Origin: Pectobacterium punjabense
Lineage (GTDB): Bacteria; Pseudomonadota; Gammaproteobacteria; Enterobacterales; Enterobacteriaceae
Length of the DNA stretch: 64,000 nucleotides
Direction of reading: 5' to 3'
NCBI RefSeq assembly: GCF_012427845.1
Contig: NZ_CP038498.1
Coordinates: 1,302,001 to 1,366,000, forward strand
Part shown: piece by piece, positions 1 to 10,216 of the stretch
Position numbering within the stretch: the first letter of the stretch is position 1
How the letters are laid out: each line of letters starts with the position of its first letter
Position numbers and translations under genes: made by a program
The notes under the pieces: model-generated
Told to the model about the DNA's origin: nothing
The model's database searches: none
Seen by the model: only the letters and a program-made list of their open reading frames with translations

Positions 1-1663
1 CGATAGCGAAGTTGTAGAACGGCGCAGGAGAAGACGTTGCCCACTCCAGTGTGCGTCCACCCCACGGGTCACCCGTCAGATCGCGATTCTGGTCACGGTC
101 ACGGATACTGACGTAGAACTGGATAACCTGACACAGTACACCGATACCGATTAATACTGCACCGATGGAAGCCACAACCAGCAACGCGTGGAACTCAGGG
201 TTAATTTGCTGGCTCAGACGACGCGTCATACCCATGAAGCCGAGAATGTACAGCGGCATAAAGGCAACGAAGAAGCCGATAATCCAGAACCAGAAAGCGC
301 GTTTACCCCAGGTTTCATTCAGGGTGAAACCAAAGGCTTTAGGGAACCAGTAAGTAATACCTGCGAAGCAACCAAACACCACACCGCCGATGATCACGTT
401 ATGGAAGTGAGCAATCAGGAACAGACTGTTGTGTAGGACAAAGTTCGCGCCCGGTACGGCCAGCAGTACCCCGGTCATCCCACCAATGGTGAAGGTGATG
501 ATGAAGCCCGTCGTCCACAGCATCGTGGAGTGAGACTGAATACGACCTTGGTACATGGTGAACAGCCAGTTGAAGATTTTAACCCCGGTAGGGATTGAAA
601 TAATCATGGTGGCTATACCAAAGAAGGCGTTGACGTTCGCGCCGGACCCCATGGTAAAGAAGTGGTGCAGCCAAACGATGAACGACAGAACCGTAATCGC
701 AATGGTTGCCCATACCAATGAGGTGTAGCCAAACAGACGTTTTTTACAGAAGGTAGCAACCACTTCGGAGTAAACACCGAATATCGGCAGCACCAGAATG
801 TAAACCTCAGGATGACCCCATGCCCAAATCAGGTTGATGTACATCATCATGTTGCCACCCATATCATTGGTAAAGAAATGGGTGCCGAGGTAACGGTCAA
901 GCGTCAGCAGCGCAATGGTAACGGTCAATATCGGGAATGCGGCAATGATCAGCACGTTGGTACACAGCGCTGTCCAGGTAAATACTGGCATTTTCATCAG
1001 CGTCATGCCCGGTGCACGCATCTTCAGAATTGTCGCGAAGAAGTTAACGCCCGTCAGCGTGGTACCGATACCGGATATCTGTAGACTCCATATCCAGTAA
1101 TCGACCCCGACGCCGGGACTGTACTCCTTGCCTGACAGCGGCGGATAGGCTACCCAGCCAGTCTGCGCGAATTCACCCACGCCGAGAGAGAGGTTGATCA
1201 AGACCACGCCAGCTACAAACAACCAGAAGCTGAGGGAGTTCAGGAAGGGGAAAGCAACGTCACGCGCACCGATCTGCAAGGGAACCGCAAGGTTCATCAA
1301 GCCAACAACGAACGGGGTTGCCACGAAGAAGATCATGATGACACCGTGAGCGGTGAAGATCTGATCGTAGTGGTGAGCGTTTAGGAAGCCCTCTTGCCCG
1401 GCAGAGGCAAGAACCTGCTGACCGCGCATCATGATGGCATCGGCAAAGCCACGTATCATCATCACCAAACCAACGATGATATACATGATACCGATTTTTT
1501 TGTGGTCTACAGAGGTGAACCACTCGGCCCACAGCCATTTCCACTTACCGAAATAGGTTATTGCCGCCAGTAGCGCAAGGCCACCAACGATGATCGCCGC
1601 CACGGTGACCATAATAATGGGTTCGTGGTACGGAACCGCATCGAGTGTAAGTTTTCCGAACAT
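1..1663 (-). CDS. cyoB: Cytochrome o ubiquinol oxidase subunit I (partial)
   Basis: Subunit I of the cytochrome bo3 quinol oxidase, the haem-copper, proton-pumping terminal oxidase of the inner membrane. About 554 codons are visible. The start is the ATG at 1663 ([15 protein letters not shown]), and the reading frame runs off the left edge, so the C-terminal part lies outside the window. The translation is strongly hydrophobic with many membrane segments. It shows typical haem-copper oxidase signatures: the [10 protein letters not shown] segment with the CuB and cross-linked histidine/tyrosine region, WLHHFF, and the haem-ligand region HFHNVIIGG. The gene follows cyoA after only 4 bp, as expected for cyoABCDE. 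The identification is secure; only completeness is limited. Confidence 0.96.
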   Translation of the reverse strand, partial: MFGKLTLDAVPYHEPIIMVTVAAIIVGGLALLAAITYFGKWKWLWAEWFTSVDHKKIGIMYIIVGLVMMIRGFADAIMMRGQQVLASAGQEGFLNAHHYDQIFTAHGVIMIFFVATPFVVGLMNLAVPLQIGARDVAFPFLNSLSFWLFVAGVVLINLSLGVGEFAQTGWVAYPPLSGKEYSPGVGVDYWIWSLQISGIGTTLTGVNFFATILKMRAPGMTLMKMPVFTWTALCTNVLIIAAFPILTVTIALLTLDRYLGTHFFTNDMGGNMMMYINLIWAWGHPEVYILVLPIFGVYSEVVATFCKKRLFGYTSLVWATIAITVLSFIVWLHHFFTMGSGANVNAFFGIATMIISIPTGVKIFNWLFTMYQGRIQSHSTMLWTTGFIITFTIGGMTGVLLAVPGANFVLHNSLFLIAHFHNVIIGGVVFGCFAGITYWFPKAFGFTLNETWGKRAFWFWIIGFFVAFMPLYILGFMGMTRRLSQQINPEFHALLVVASIGAVLIGIGVLCQVIQFYVSIRDRDQNRDLTGDPWGGRTLEWATSSPAPFYNFAI

Positions 1664-1667
1664 CGTA

Positions 1668-2630
1668 TTATCCCTCGGCTCCTTTGTGCGAGCTATGCTC
1701 GCCCATGTTCATACCCTCACCGTGTTGCATGTTTTCATCGGGCTTCATGCCTTCACCATGATGTTGCATGTTCATGTCGTTGCCTATGAATTTGCGAATA
1801 ATATTATTGAACAAATCCGGCTGGACACTGGAGAAGTATTCGACAGGATGGAATTCACTTGGCTTAGCCAGCGCGTTGAATTCATCCATGGTATTCAGTG
1901 TCTTGGCGGACGCACGAACGTTCGCAACCCACTGATCGAATTCCTGTTGGGTTGGTGTGGCAATTGCGGTGAACTTCATACCAGAGAAGCCTTTACCACT
2001 ATAACCGCCAGAGATACCGTCATATTTGCCCGGTTCATTAGCAATTAAATGGAGCTTCGTCTGCATTCCAGCCATGGCGTAAATCTGTCCACCAAGACGA
2101 GGGATGAAGAAGGAGTTCATCACGGAGTCGGATGTGATCTTGAATGCAACAGGCACGTTGGCAGGGAAAGCCAATTCGTTAACCGTAGCGATACCAAGGT
2201 CCGGGTAAACAAACAGCCATTTCCAGTCAAGCGAAACAACTTCGACATTGATAGGTTTGACGTCTGATACCAGCGGCTTGTACGGATCAAGCGAGTGGGT
2301 CGTCTTCCAGGTAATCGTGCCAAGAATAACGATAATGATAATTGGTACAGTCCAGACTACGGCTTCTATCTTGTTGGAGTGTGACCAGTTCGGGGTATAT
2401 TTTGCCTTTTCATTAGAAGCACGGAACTTCCAAGCAAAAGCTATCGTCATAACGATAACGGGAATCACAACGATCAACATCAGCCCGATGGCAGTCAGTA
2501 TTAGCGATCTTTGTTCTAACCCGATCTCTCCTTTGGGGTTCATCAGCGCCATATCGCAACCGCTCAGTAGAACAGTGGCTGCAAATAAAGACAGCATCCC
2601 AAAAATTTTATTGTATTTCTTGAGTCTCAT
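1668..2630 (-). CDS. cyoA: Cytochrome o ubiquinol oxidase subunit II
   Basis: Subunit II of the bo3 quinol oxidase, 320 residues. The N-terminus is a lipoprotein signal with lipobox LLSGC (Cys25). Two membrane helices follow (about 42-65 and 90-110), then a periplasmic cupredoxin-like domain that in quinol oxidases has lost the CuA ligands. The C-terminal tail is rich in Met, His and Gly (MQHHGEGM repeated), which is common in enterobacterial CyoA; metal binding there is only a guess. It is the first gene of the cyo operon and is followed 4 bp later by cyoB. The upstream gap towards ampG should hold the cyo promoter. Confidence 0.96.
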   Translation of the reverse strand: MRLKKYNKIFGMLSLFAATVLLSGCDMALMNPKGEIGLEQRSLILTAIGLMLIVVIPVIVMTIAFAWKFRASNEKAKYTPNWSHSNKIEAVVWTVPIIIIVILGTITWKTTHSLDPYKPLVSDVKPINVEVVSLDWKWLFVYPDLGIATVNELAFPANVPVAFKITSDSVMNSFFIPRLGGQIYAMAGMQTKLHLIANEPGKYDGISGGYSGKGFSGMKFTAIATPTQQEFDQWVANVRASAKTLNTMDEFNALAKPSEFHPVEYFSSVQPDLFNNIIRKFIGNDMNMQHHGEGMKPDENMQHGEGMNMGEHSSHKGAEG

Positions 2631-3053
2631 CTAGCGACCTCAATAACAAGGGCTCTATTGTCATTTCATGCGAGCGGGCATTTTACGGGAAGGTTACTGC
2701 ACTGTAAACATGATTAAGGTTATGTCAGCCGATTGTTGCTGTTTTTTGCCCTTAATGTCACAAAGATAGCCAAAATAAAAATGGTATTTAAAAACAGCAA
2801 ATTAAGTGGCTACCCAGATGAGAGTATGGATGGATAATAAGAAATTACAACTTACCGTAACGCTTATTTTCTATTTTTAGTTTACTGGGATTTTTGCCCA
2901 ATCTGTGTTTTTGATAACGAATGAAATTAGTTCTGGGGAGATTTTACGAGGAAATAAAATTCCCTCTAGCAAGATAATTATGAAAAAAATAATTAAATAA
3001 GGAATGGGGTAATTGGTCCAGGCAGTAGGGGGGAACAGCCTGAACCAATATCG
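2631..3053. other. cyoA upstream region / ampG 3' end
   Basis: This gap of about 420 bp separates two minus-strand genes. It is AT-rich and no coding frame stands out. It must contain the cyo promoter. In related species that promoter is controlled by ArcA, FNR and others, but I could not pick out a convincing operator by eye. Close to the ampG stop there is an imperfect inverted repeat (arms near 3016-3024 and 3039-3047) without a T-tract, possibly part of the ampG 3' end. Confidence 0.5.
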
Positions 3054-4541
3054 TTAGTGTACGGACGGCTTAGATGCTCGTCTGAGTGACAGATAATCCA
3101 GCAGACTACCGAAGAAAATTCCCAGCAGCGCGAGCGTACCGCCTGCGGCGAGCAGGCATTCTGCCAACAGCGGCAATGAAGACCATTCCAGCGCATTACT
3201 GATGAGCAAAATGAGCCACAATGCCAGCAACATCACACCCAATCCCAACACATGCAAAGCCTTCTTGTAATAATTCGGGAAGTTTGTGCGTAACTGAAAG
3301 GTGTCTGTTTTTTGGGTAAATTCCAGCGTCTCGCGGCAAATCATCAGGATTGCCAGACCCGGCAATGCGGCAAAAATCGAGAATAGATAGAACCATGCCC
3401 AGCCGTAAGATTCGACAAACCAGCCAGCAATAGGGCCAACATAAACCCGCCCGACGGCGGCAAGGGCGGAAAGCAGAGCAAACTGTGTGGCTGAGAACGA
3501 CTTATTACACAGCGTCATCAATAGTGCGACGAATGCTGCTGTCCCCATACCGCCGCAGAGATTTTCCAGAAAAACAGCGGTAGCCATGGTGAACAGATTT
3601 TTGGCGGTGATAGCGAGCAACCAGTACCCCGCGTTGGACACGGCCTGAAGAATACCAAACAGCATCAGCGCTCTGAACAGGGAGAGCCGCTGCATCAATA
3701 ATCCACCGTAAATGGCTCCCACGATGGTGGCGAGGAGTCCAAGCGTCTTATTAACCAGCCCGACATCACCCGCATTGAAACCAACGCCGCGTATCAGGAA
3801 GGTTGTTGTCAGGCTGACCGCAAAGGCGTCACCGAGCTTGTATAACACGATAAGCAGAAGAATGAGCCAGGCGTTGTTGCGTGCGAAGAAATCGCGCAGG
3901 GGGGCAACAATCGCTTGCTCCATGCTGCGCGGCGCTGGCTGGCTATTCAGTGGTTCCGGTGCTAACAGGGTCGCGAAGACACCGATCAGCATGAGTCCTG
4001 CCATTAACCAATAGGTGGCCTGCCAGCCGAAATAGCGATCGGCCATCCACAACGCCAGTCCACCAGAAACCAGCATCGCCAGACGATAACCTAATACTGA
4101 GGTGGCTGCGCCTGTGCCGCGTTCTTCTGGGGGAAGTAAATCCGTCTTATAGGCATCAAAAACAATATCCTGAGAAGCGGAGCAGAATGCGACCAGAACC
4201 GCCAGCGCAGCCAGCCACCAGAGATCGCGAGCCGGGTTCATAAACCCCATACCAATAATGGCAGCAATCAGCAGAAGTTGACTGAGTATCAGCCAGCCGC
4301 GGCGTCGGCCGAGAAACGGTGGGGTGTAGCGGTCCATCAGCGGGGACCATAAGAACTTGAATACGTAGGCCTGACCAACCAAAGAGAAGAAACCAATGGT
4401 TTTCAGATCGACATTCTCGACGGTCATCCAGGCTTGCAAGGTGCCGGAGGTCAATGCCAATGGTAAACCGGAAGCGAAGCCAAGCAACAGCATAAAAAGC
4501 GAATTACGTTGGCTGAACAAAGCAATGATGCGACTAAACAT
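3054..4541 (-). CDS. ampG: Muropeptide permease AmpG (MFS)
   Basis: Inner-membrane transporter of the major facilitator type that imports anhydro-muropeptides (GlcNAc-anhydroMurNAc peptides) for cell-wall recycling. It has 495 residues, similar to the E. coli protein. Many hydrophobic segments begin immediately (SLFMLLLGFASGLPLALTSG), and the early motif WSPLMDRYTPPFLGRRRGW matches the AmpG cytoplasmic loop 2-3. The gene lies 59 bp downstream of yajG on the same strand, the conserved yajG-ampG operon. In bacteria with an AmpR-controlled beta-lactamase, AmpG supplies the inducer; no ampC is visible here. Confidence 0.94.
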   Translation of the reverse strand: MFSRIIALFSQRNSLFMLLLGFASGLPLALTSGTLQAWMTVENVDLKTIGFFSLVGQAYVFKFLWSPLMDRYTPPFLGRRRGWLILSQLLLIAAIIGMGFMNPARDLWWLAALAVLVAFCSASQDIVFDAYKTDLLPPEERGTGAATSVLGYRLAMLVSGGLALWMADRYFGWQATYWLMAGLMLIGVFATLLAPEPLNSQPAPRSMEQAIVAPLRDFFARNNAWLILLLIVLYKLGDAFAVSLTTTFLIRGVGFNAGDVGLVNKTLGLLATIVGAIYGGLLMQRLSLFRALMLFGILQAVSNAGYWLLAITAKNLFTMATAVFLENLCGGMGTAAFVALLMTLCNKSFSATQFALLSALAAVGRVYVGPIAGWFVESYGWAWFYLFSIFAALPGLAILMICRETLEFTQKTDTFQLRTNFPNYYKKALHVLGLGVMLLALWLILLISNALEWSSLPLLAECLLAAGGTLALLGIFFGSLLDYLSLRRASKPSVH

Positions 4542-4600
4542 GAAGAGTCCTTTCCCTTGCTCCGTGAGCGTTCAGGAGCAAGGGAAGCGGCGTACAGAAA

Positions 4601-5179
4601 TTAACGGGCGTTTTCTTTGATAAAGCTACTTACTGTTGTGTCTTGTGCCATGTCGTTGATGACATCGCCTAACACCGTGTTAACGGCATTGGTAATGTTC
4701 TCATTATTGGCAGTAAACGCGCCCTGAACGTTATAGGTTGAGCGGTAGTTCTTCACCTGCTTGTTGCCATTTGCTGCCTGAGAAATGATGGAGATATCCG
4801 CTTTGGTGGTGATGTTGTAGCGCAGGTTGCCTTCGGAGACATCGGCGTACAGGTGGTTAACCACGATCTGCAAGGCTACTGGGCCGCCAGTACCGATCAT
4901 GTAACCACGCGCGGTCATTTGTTTCTCCAGCGCTTCTTGCAACAGAAAACGCAGATCGCGAGAAGGCGTCAGCGTAATCAGTTGGCCATCGCGATTCACT
5001 TTCGCCAGAGCCTGATCGGCGCGTTGGTCTGCACCATTGATACTAATCGTTACGCCCATCAGCGTCGGGTCTTGGGAAGGCAGGCTGATTTTGGGGGTGA
5101 TGTTCAGCGTGTTGCTTTTTGCTGCACATCCTGCAAGCAGAATGACGGCCAGAAGAGGGAAAAATAATTTTTTTAACAT
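4601..5179 (-). CDS. yajG: YajG family lipoprotein
   Basis: Predicted lipoprotein of 192 residues with signal MLKKLFFPLLAVILLAGC and lipobox LAGC (Cys18). The mature part matches the YajG family: a conserved N-terminal stretch with ITPKISLPSQD, then a mixed alpha/beta domain. Its function is not established. It is transcribed towards ampG and divergently from bolA, the same arrangement as in E. coli, so co-transcription with ampG is likely. A structural or envelope-maintenance role is only inferred from its location. Confidence 0.9.
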   Translation of the reverse strand: MLKKLFFPLLAVILLAGCAAKSNTLNITPKISLPSQDPTLMGVTISINGADQRADQALAKVNRDGQLITLTPSRDLRFLLQEALEKQMTARGYMIGTGGPVALQIVVNHLYADVSEGNLRYNITTKADISIISQAANGNKQVKNYRSTYNVQGAFTANNENITNAVNTVLGDVINDMAQDTTVSSFIKENAR

Positions 5180-5502
5180 TCGTATTTTCTCAGTAATGAT
5201 TAGTGTGGTGAGCTGACAAATATTGTTGATATCATATCATCGCCACAGGCAGGAAAAAGAGCCGATAGCAGGTAAATTGTCCTGAAATTCATCTTTTTCA
5301 TGCTTTTGACACGAAAAAAACGTTTTATCACATCAAGCCCGTCGATGGCATATCAACCTGTTGCGAACATTTTTCTTCCTTTAATGCCGTCTTTTGCGCA
5401 TTGCAGTTTGAAAAAACGCTAAGGTTAAATGATTCGGGCATCGGTGAATGACAGCTATGTCGCGTTGATATCAATTTTTCTCCAAGCTGAAAGGGTAGCC
5501 GT
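5180..5502. other. yajG-bolA divergent promoter region
   Basis: This gap of about 320 bp lies between divergent genes. No coding frame is evident. It should contain the yajG promoter and the bolA promoters. In E. coli bolA uses a stationary-phase 'gearbox' promoter; I could not place the -10 element here with confidence. The bolA start is preceded by a weak AAAGGGTAGC Shine-Dalgarno-like sequence. Confidence 0.5.
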
Positions 5503-5817
5503 ATGATGCGTGAAACGATAGAAGAAAAGTTGCGTGTGGGTTTTGAACCCGTTCACTTAGAGGTGACTGATGAAAGCTATCGCCACAACGTGCCTGCGGG
5601 AGCGGAAAGTCATTTTAAAGTTGTGCTGGTCAGCGATAAATTCACGGGCGAACGCGTGATTGGACGACACCGTTCTGTCTATGCCGTATTAGCGGCGGAA
5701 CTTGCAGGCTCCGTACACGCCTTAGCGCTACATACATACACGACGAAAGAGTGGGTCAGTTTGCAAAATGCCGTCCCTTCTTCACCGCCCTGTGGCGGCG
5801 CTGGCATCCTTTCTTAA
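5503..5817 (+). CDS. bolA: BolA transcriptional regulator / iron-sulfur trafficking protein
   Basis: Small BolA-family protein, 104 residues, with the class II KH-like fold typical of the family. The conserved tract [11 protein letters not shown] near residue 20 and HALALHTYT near residue 86 are visible, including the C-terminal histidine that binds a [2Fe-2S] cluster with monothiol glutaredoxins. In E. coli BolA alters cell morphology and represses motility in stationary phase. The start is an ATG pair ([10 protein letters not shown]). It sits directly before tig, as in E. coli. Confidence 0.94.
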   Translation: MMRETIEEKLRVGFEPVHLEVTDESYRHNVPAGAESHFKVVLVSDKFTGERVIGRHRSVYAVLAAELAGSVHALALHTYTTKEWVSLQNAVPSSPPCGGAGILS

Positions 5818-6134
5818 GTCATGAATATGACCCGTTCCTGACATATCGGAGCGGGTTACTAACAAAAGTGTGAATCTGTTGCTGTAATAGTCTGCCCGCC
5901 GTTCTCGACTCATCCTCTCTATATCGCTATAATGCTGCGTCTATTTTTCCTGAATGTATTCGGGACGCTTCTGACTACAAGGACGGGGTTGGCAATTTCC
6001 CGGTTCTGCAGGGTTGATTCGAGCTGTGCGCTTTGGTGCTGGCCATCTGAATTAAATCTTGCTGTCGTGAGAGTTTTTCGTCGCGAGAATAGTTTTGGGG
6101 TTGACCGATCACTGTGATTTTTTGAGGTAACAAG
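5818..6134. other. bolA-tig intergenic region
   Basis: About 315 bp without a gene. Just after bolA an imperfect hairpin (arms ACCCGTTCC at 5830-5838 and GGAGCGGGT at 5848-5856) lacks a T-tract, so it is at most a weak terminator. The remainder should hold the tig promoter. The tig ribosome site is GAGGT, about 7 bases before the start codon. Confidence 0.5.
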
Positions 6135-7439
6135 ATGCAAGTTTCAGTTGAAACCACTCAAGGTCTGGGACGTCGCGTAACGATTACCGTTGCAGCTGAC
6201 ATCATTGAGAGTGCGGTGAAGAGCGAGCTGGTCAACGCGGCTAAAAAAGTACGTATTGACGGTTTTCGTAAAGGCAAAGTGCCGATGAATGTTGTTGCTC
6301 AGCGTTATGGTGCCTCTGTGCGTCAGGACGTATTGGGTGACCTGATGCAGCGCAACTTTGTTGACGCTATCATCAAAGAAAAAATTAATCCGGTTGGCGC
6401 GCCTAACTATATCCCTGGCGAATACGCTGTCGGTGGCGACTTCACTTACTCTGTTGAGTTTGATGTCTACCCAGAAGTCGAACTGAAAGGTCTGGAAGCA
6501 ATCGAAGTTGAAAAACCGGTTGTTGAAGTGACTGATGCTGACGTTGACACCATGCTGGACACGCTGCGTAAGCAACAGGCGACCTGGAAAGAAACTGATC
6601 GCGCTGCGGCAGCGGAAGATCGTGCCACTATCGATTTCACCGGCTCTATTGACGGTGAAGTTTTCGAAGGCGGAGAAGCATCTGACTTCGTTCTGGCAAT
6701 GGGCCAGAATCGCATGATCCCAGGCTTTGAAGATGGCATCGTTGGGCACAAAGCGGGCGAAGAATTCACGATCAACGTGAACTTCCCAGAAGATTACCAC
6801 GCAGAAAACCTGAAAGGGAAAGCGGCTCAGTTTGCTATCGTCCTGAAGAAAGTTGAAGAGCGTGAGCTGCCTGAACTGACTGAAGAATTCATCAAACGTT
6901 TCGGCGTGGCTGATGGTTCTCAGGAAGGCCTGCGTGCTGAAGTCCGTAAAAATATGGAACGTGAGCTGAAAGGCGCGGTGCGTAACCGTGTGAAAACTCA
7001 GGTTCTGGACGGACTGATCAACGCCAACGAAATCGAAGTGCCTGTTGCACTGATCGATGGCGAAATCGATGTTCTGCGCCGTCAGGCTGCACAGCGTTTT
7101 GGTGGCAACGAGAAGCAAGCGCTGGAATTGCCGCGTGAGCTGTTCGAAGAGCAAGCGAAACGCCGCGTTGTTATCGGTCTGCTGTTGGGCGAAGTGATCA
7201 GCAGCAATGAGCTGAAAGCTGATGAAGCGCGCGTTAATGCACTGATCGAAGAAATGGCTTCTGCCTACGAAGATCCGCAGGAAGTTATCGAGTTCTACGG
7301 CAAAAATAAAGAACTGCTGAACAACATGCGTAACGTTGCGTTGGAAGAACAAGCGGTAGAAACGGTTCTTGCTAAAGCGAAAGTCGTTGAGAAATCAGTA
7401 AGCTTCAACGAACTGATGAACCAAACGACTACGGCATAA
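6135..7439 (+). CDS. tig: Trigger factor (ribosome-associated chaperone)
   Basis: ATP-independent chaperone that docks at the ribosomal exit tunnel and shields nascent chains; it also has peptidyl-prolyl isomerase activity. It has 434 residues, close to the E. coli 432. The N-terminal ribosome-binding domain contains the signature GFRKGKVP (near residues 43-50). The FKBP-type PPIase domain spans roughly residues 150-246, with [14 protein letters not shown] and the GFEDGIVG loop. The helical C-terminal chaperone arms follow. It sits upstream of clpP, the classic order. A long antisense frame over this gene is a codon-bias shadow. Confidence 0.97.
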   Translation: MQVSVETTQGLGRRVTITVAADIIESAVKSELVNAAKKVRIDGFRKGKVPMNVVAQRYGASVRQDVLGDLMQRNFVDAIIKEKINPVGAPNYIPGEYAVGGDFTYSVEFDVYPEVELKGLEAIEVEKPVVEVTDADVDTMLDTLRKQQATWKETDRAAAAEDRATIDFTGSIDGEVFEGGEASDFVLAMGQNRMIPGFEDGIVGHKAGEEFTINVNFPEDYHAENLKGKAAQFAIVLKKVEERELPELTEEFIKRFGVADGSQEGLRAEVRKNMERELKGAVRNRVKTQVLDGLINANEIEVPVALIDGEIDVLRRQAAQRFGGNEKQALELPRELFEEQAKRRVVIGLLLGEVISSNELKADEARVNALIEEMASAYEDPQEVIEFYGKNKELLNNMRNVALEEQAVETVLAKAKVVEKSVSFNELMNQTTTA

Positions 7440-7490
7440 GCTTTGTTGATATCAACATTGTTTATTGTGTAGCGGGGATGCTTCCCTATT

Positions 7491-7521
7491 AAAAGCCCGT
7501 GCCTTATGGCGCGGGCTTTTT
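7491..7521 (+). terminator. Rho-independent terminator after tig
   Basis: A strong stem with arms AAAAGCCCGTGCC (7491-7503) and GGCGCGGGCTTTT (7508-7520), a TTAT loop and a following T run. It lies about 50 bp after the tig stop. Confidence 0.85.
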
Positions 7522-7965
7522 GCTTGTAGGTCTATGCCATCTTGATACTGATGGTGAGCATTTGGACGCTACGTGATCTCCTGCGTACCCGTCAGAGAAG
7601 ACTCAAGGCATGATTGCCTGAAATTGCACTATGATTAACTCAGTGAAGAATTTATTAGGTCAGGCAAAGAGTTAAACCACAGGTTTACTGTGTCGATAAC
7701 GTGTTAATAATAAAATAATTGGCTCTTTAATACAGAGCGATTGATAGTGTAAGCTTGAAATACAATGTATGTGCCCCCACTCACTGAAGAGGAAAAGCTG
7801 GCACAGCAGGTAAAGATTATCGGCGGTTGGGTTGTTCAACAGGAGCTCAGGGATGGATAGGGCAGGGTTCCATAGTCATCCCCCCCTATCTCTAGTAGAA
7901 TTGAGCGATGCAATGATTGAACGACGCAATAAGAGTGCCGGACGCATTTTATCTAGGAGACGTGA
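7522..7965 (+). other. clpP upstream region
   Basis: The gap from tig to clpP is unusually long for this region (about 525 bp including the tig terminator). It holds the sigma-32-type promoter described separately and a long leader. A 31-codon open frame at 7765-7860 starts between the promoter -35 and -10 elements, so it could not be translated from that transcript. The clpP ribosome site is AGGAGA at 7955-7960. Confidence 0.5.
7754..7781 (+). promoter_or_regulatory. Sigma-32 (heat-shock) promoter for clpPX
   Basis: CTTGAAA at 7754-7760, a 13-base spacer and CCCCCACT at 7774-7781 closely match the heat-shock consensus CTTGAAA / CCCCATNT. The site lies about 185 bp upstream of clpP. The E. 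coli clpP operon is also sigma-32 controlled. Confidence 0.7.
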
Positions 7966-8589
7966 ATGTCATACAGTGGCGAACAAGAAAGACAAGCACC
8001 TCATATGGCGTTAGTGCCGATGGTGGTTGAACAGACCTCGCGTGGGGAACGTTCTTACGATATCTATTCCCGTCTGCTAAAAGAACGGATAATCTTCCTG
8101 ACTGGTCAGGTGGAAGATCACATGGCGAATCTGGTTGTGGCACAGATGCTCTTTCTGGAAGCCGAAAACCCAGAAAAAGACATTTATCTGTACATTAACT
8201 CGCCAGGTGGCGTTATTACGGCGGGCATGTCCATTTACGACACCATGCAGTTTATCAAACCGGACGTCAGTACAATCTGTATGGGGCAGGCTTGTTCAAT
8301 GGGCGCGTTCCTGCTGACGGCAGGCGCTAAAGGCAAACGTATTTGCTTGCCTAACTCGCGTGTCATGATTCACCAGCCGTTGGGTGGTTTCCAGGGGCAG
8401 GCAACGGATATTGAAATCCATGCCAAAGAAATACTGAAAGTGAAAGCCAAAATGAATGAGCTGATGGCGAAGCACACGGGGCAACCTCTTGAAGCGATAG
8501 AGAGAGACACTGAGCGCGATCGTTTCCTCTCCGCGAGTGAGGCAGTAGAATACGGTTTAGTAGACTCCGTATTCACTAACCGTGGGTGA
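7966..8589 (+). CDS. clpP: ATP-dependent Clp protease proteolytic subunit
   Basis: Serine peptidase that forms the double-heptamer chamber of ClpXP and ClpAP in the cytosol. It has 207 residues, including a short propeptide expected to be cut after Met14 (APHM|ALVP). The catalytic triad is intact: Ser111 in GQACSMGAF, His136 in SRVMIHQP and Asp185 in ERDRF. The ATG at 7966 follows an AGGAGA ribosome site at 6-base spacing. It is followed by clpX after 161 bp, and the two are probably co-transcribed from the heat-shock promoter upstream. Confidence 0.98.
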   Translation: MSYSGEQERQAPHMALVPMVVEQTSRGERSYDIYSRLLKERIIFLTGQVEDHMANLVVAQMLFLEAENPEKDIYLYINSPGGVITAGMSIYDTMQFIKPDVSTICMGQACSMGAFLLTAGAKGKRICLPNSRVMIHQPLGGFQGQATDIEIHAKEILKVKAKMNELMAKHTGQPLEAIERDTERDRFLSASEAVEYGLVDSVFTNRG

Positions 8590-8750
8590 TCATTCGCCAT
8601 ATTAGCGATCTGGTGTGGCTAAAATCAGTGTTCGACCGATAGTCTGTTGTGCGGGGTTGTTTTACGCGTATTGGCTATAAGTATCGGCGTTCGTTGTAGC
8701 GGTATCGCTGTGGTTGGCCTGCGGGCAAAAGACGAAAAGAGGTTTGACTC

Positions 8751-10025
8751 ATGACAGATAAGCGCAAAGACGGTTCAGGAAAGTTACTGTACTGCTCTTT
8801 TTGCGGCAAAAGCCAGCATGAAGTGCGTAAGCTGATTGCCGGGCCGTCGGTGTATATCTGCGATGAATGTGTTGACTTGTGTAACGACATTATTCGCGAA
8901 GAAATTAAGGAAGTTGCGCCCCACCGTGAGCGCAGTGCGTTGCCGACGCCGCACGAAATTCGCCGCCACCTTGACGATTACGTCATTGGTCAAGAGCAGG
9001 CCAAGAAGGTATTGGCCGTTGCGGTCTATAACCACTATAAACGCTTGCGTAATGGTGACAGCAGCAACGGGATCGAACTGGGTAAAAGTAACATCCTGCT
9101 GATCGGCCCGACAGGGAGTGGTAAAACGCTGTTGGCCGAAACGCTGGCGCGTTTCCTGGATGTTCCGTTCACGATGGCGGATGCGACCACGCTGACTGAA
9201 GCGGGTTACGTCGGCGAAGACGTTGAAAACATCATTCAGAAGCTGTTGCAGAAATGCGATTACGATGTGCAGAAAGCGCAGCGTGGGATTGTCTACATCG
9301 ATGAAATCGACAAAATTTCTCGGAAGTCAGACAACCCATCGATCACTCGTGATGTCTCTGGTGAAGGCGTGCAGCAGGCGCTGCTGAAGCTGATCGAAGG
9401 GACAATTGCCGCAGTTCCACCGCAGGGTGGACGTAAGCATCCACAGCAGGAGTTCTTGCAGGTTGATACCTCTAAGATCCTCTTTATCTGCGGCGGCGCG
9501 TTTGCGGGTCTGGACAAAGTGATCGAGCAGCGTACCGATACGGGACGCGGTATTGGCTTCAACGCGACGGTTAAAGGATCGGCTGAGAAAGCGACCGAAG
9601 GCGAACTGCTAAGCAATGTTGAACCAGGTGACTTGATTAAATTTGGTTTGATCCCTGAGTTCATTGGCCGTCTACCTGTGGTTGCTACGCTGAGAGAATT
9701 GAGCGAAGACGCGTTGATTCAGATCCTGCGTGAGCCGAAAAATGCACTGACTAAACAGTATCAGGCGCTGTTCAATCTGGAAGGCGTTGAGCTGGAATTC
9801 CGTGATGAAGCACTGACGGCGATTGCAAAGAAAGCGATGGTACGTAAGACCGGTGCTCGCGGTTTGCGTTCTATTGTTGAAGCCGCGTTGCTGGAAACGA
9901 TGTACGATCTGCCGTCGTTGGAAAGTGTGGATAAAGTGGTTATCGACGAATCTGTGATTGCTGGGCAGTCGGAACCATTATTAATCTATGGAAAACCTGA
10001 GACACAGCAGGCTTCCGGCGAATAA
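8751..10025 (+). CDS. clpX: Clp protease ATP-binding specificity subunit ClpX
   Basis: Hexameric AAA+ unfoldase that recognises substrates (ssrA-tagged proteins among them) and feeds them to ClpP. It has 424 residues. The N-terminal zinc-binding domain has Cys15, Cys18, Cys37 and Cys40. Walker A is GPTGSGKT (119-126) and Walker B is [10 protein letters not shown]. The AAA+ pore-loop and sensor regions are continuous, with no frameshift. It lies between clpP and lon, with a clear terminator immediately downstream. Confidence 0.98.
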   Translation: MTDKRKDGSGKLLYCSFCGKSQHEVRKLIAGPSVYICDECVDLCNDIIREEIKEVAPHRERSALPTPHEIRRHLDDYVIGQEQAKKVLAVAVYNHYKRLRNGDSSNGIELGKSNILLIGPTGSGKTLLAETLARFLDVPFTMADATTLTEAGYVGEDVENIIQKLLQKCDYDVQKAQRGIVYIDEIDKISRKSDNPSITRDVSGEGVQQALLKLIEGTIAAVPPQGGRKHPQQEFLQVDTSKILFICGGAFAGLDKVIEQRTDTGRGIGFNATVKGSAEKATEGELLSNVEPGDLIKFGLIPEFIGRLPVVATLRELSEDALIQILREPKNALTKQYQALFNLEGVELEFRDEALTAIAKKAMVRKTGARGLRSIVEAALLETMYDLPSLESVDKVVIDESVIAGQSEPLLIYGKPETQQASGE

Positions 10026-10054
10026 TTAATCAATTAAACAGCGTCACAAAATAA

Positions 10055-10086
10055 AAATGGGGGATTTTATCCCCCATTTGTTTTTT
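10055..10086 (+). terminator. Rho-independent terminator after clpX
   Basis: Stem AAATGGGGGA / TCCCCCATTT (10055-10064 and 10070-10079) with a short T-rich loop, followed by GTTTTTT. It separates clpPX from lon. Confidence 0.88.
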
Positions 10087-10100
10087 ACACGCATGCTGGT

Positions 10101-10130
10101 CGTTGAATGTGAGATATTTATCCCCATATA
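10101..10130 (+). promoter_or_regulatory. Sigma-32 promoter for lon
   Basis: CGTTGAAT at 10101-10108 and CCCCATATA at 10122-10130, with 13 bases between, match the heat-shock consensus. The -10 block is the same as I recall for the E. coli lon promoter. The leader just before the ATG (CTAAGAGAGAGCTCT) is also conserved with E. coli. Confidence 0.8.
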
Positions 10131-10216
10131 CTCAAATACCTATTTGATGAAACCGTGAAAACCGCGTTTCACGAGATTCCCATAACCTGGCGGAAACGAA
10201 ACTAAGAGAGAGCTCT

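Noticed and set aside
6144..7352. A 402-codon frame antisense to tig.
   Set aside because: It mirrors the strongly biased codon use of tig, is rich in Phe and His, and has no promoter or ribosome site.
7765..7860. A 31-codon open frame (MYVPPLTEEEKL...) upstream of clpP.
   Set aside because: Its start lies between the -35 and -10 elements of the sigma-32 promoter, so it would not be on that transcript, and no ribosome site precedes it.
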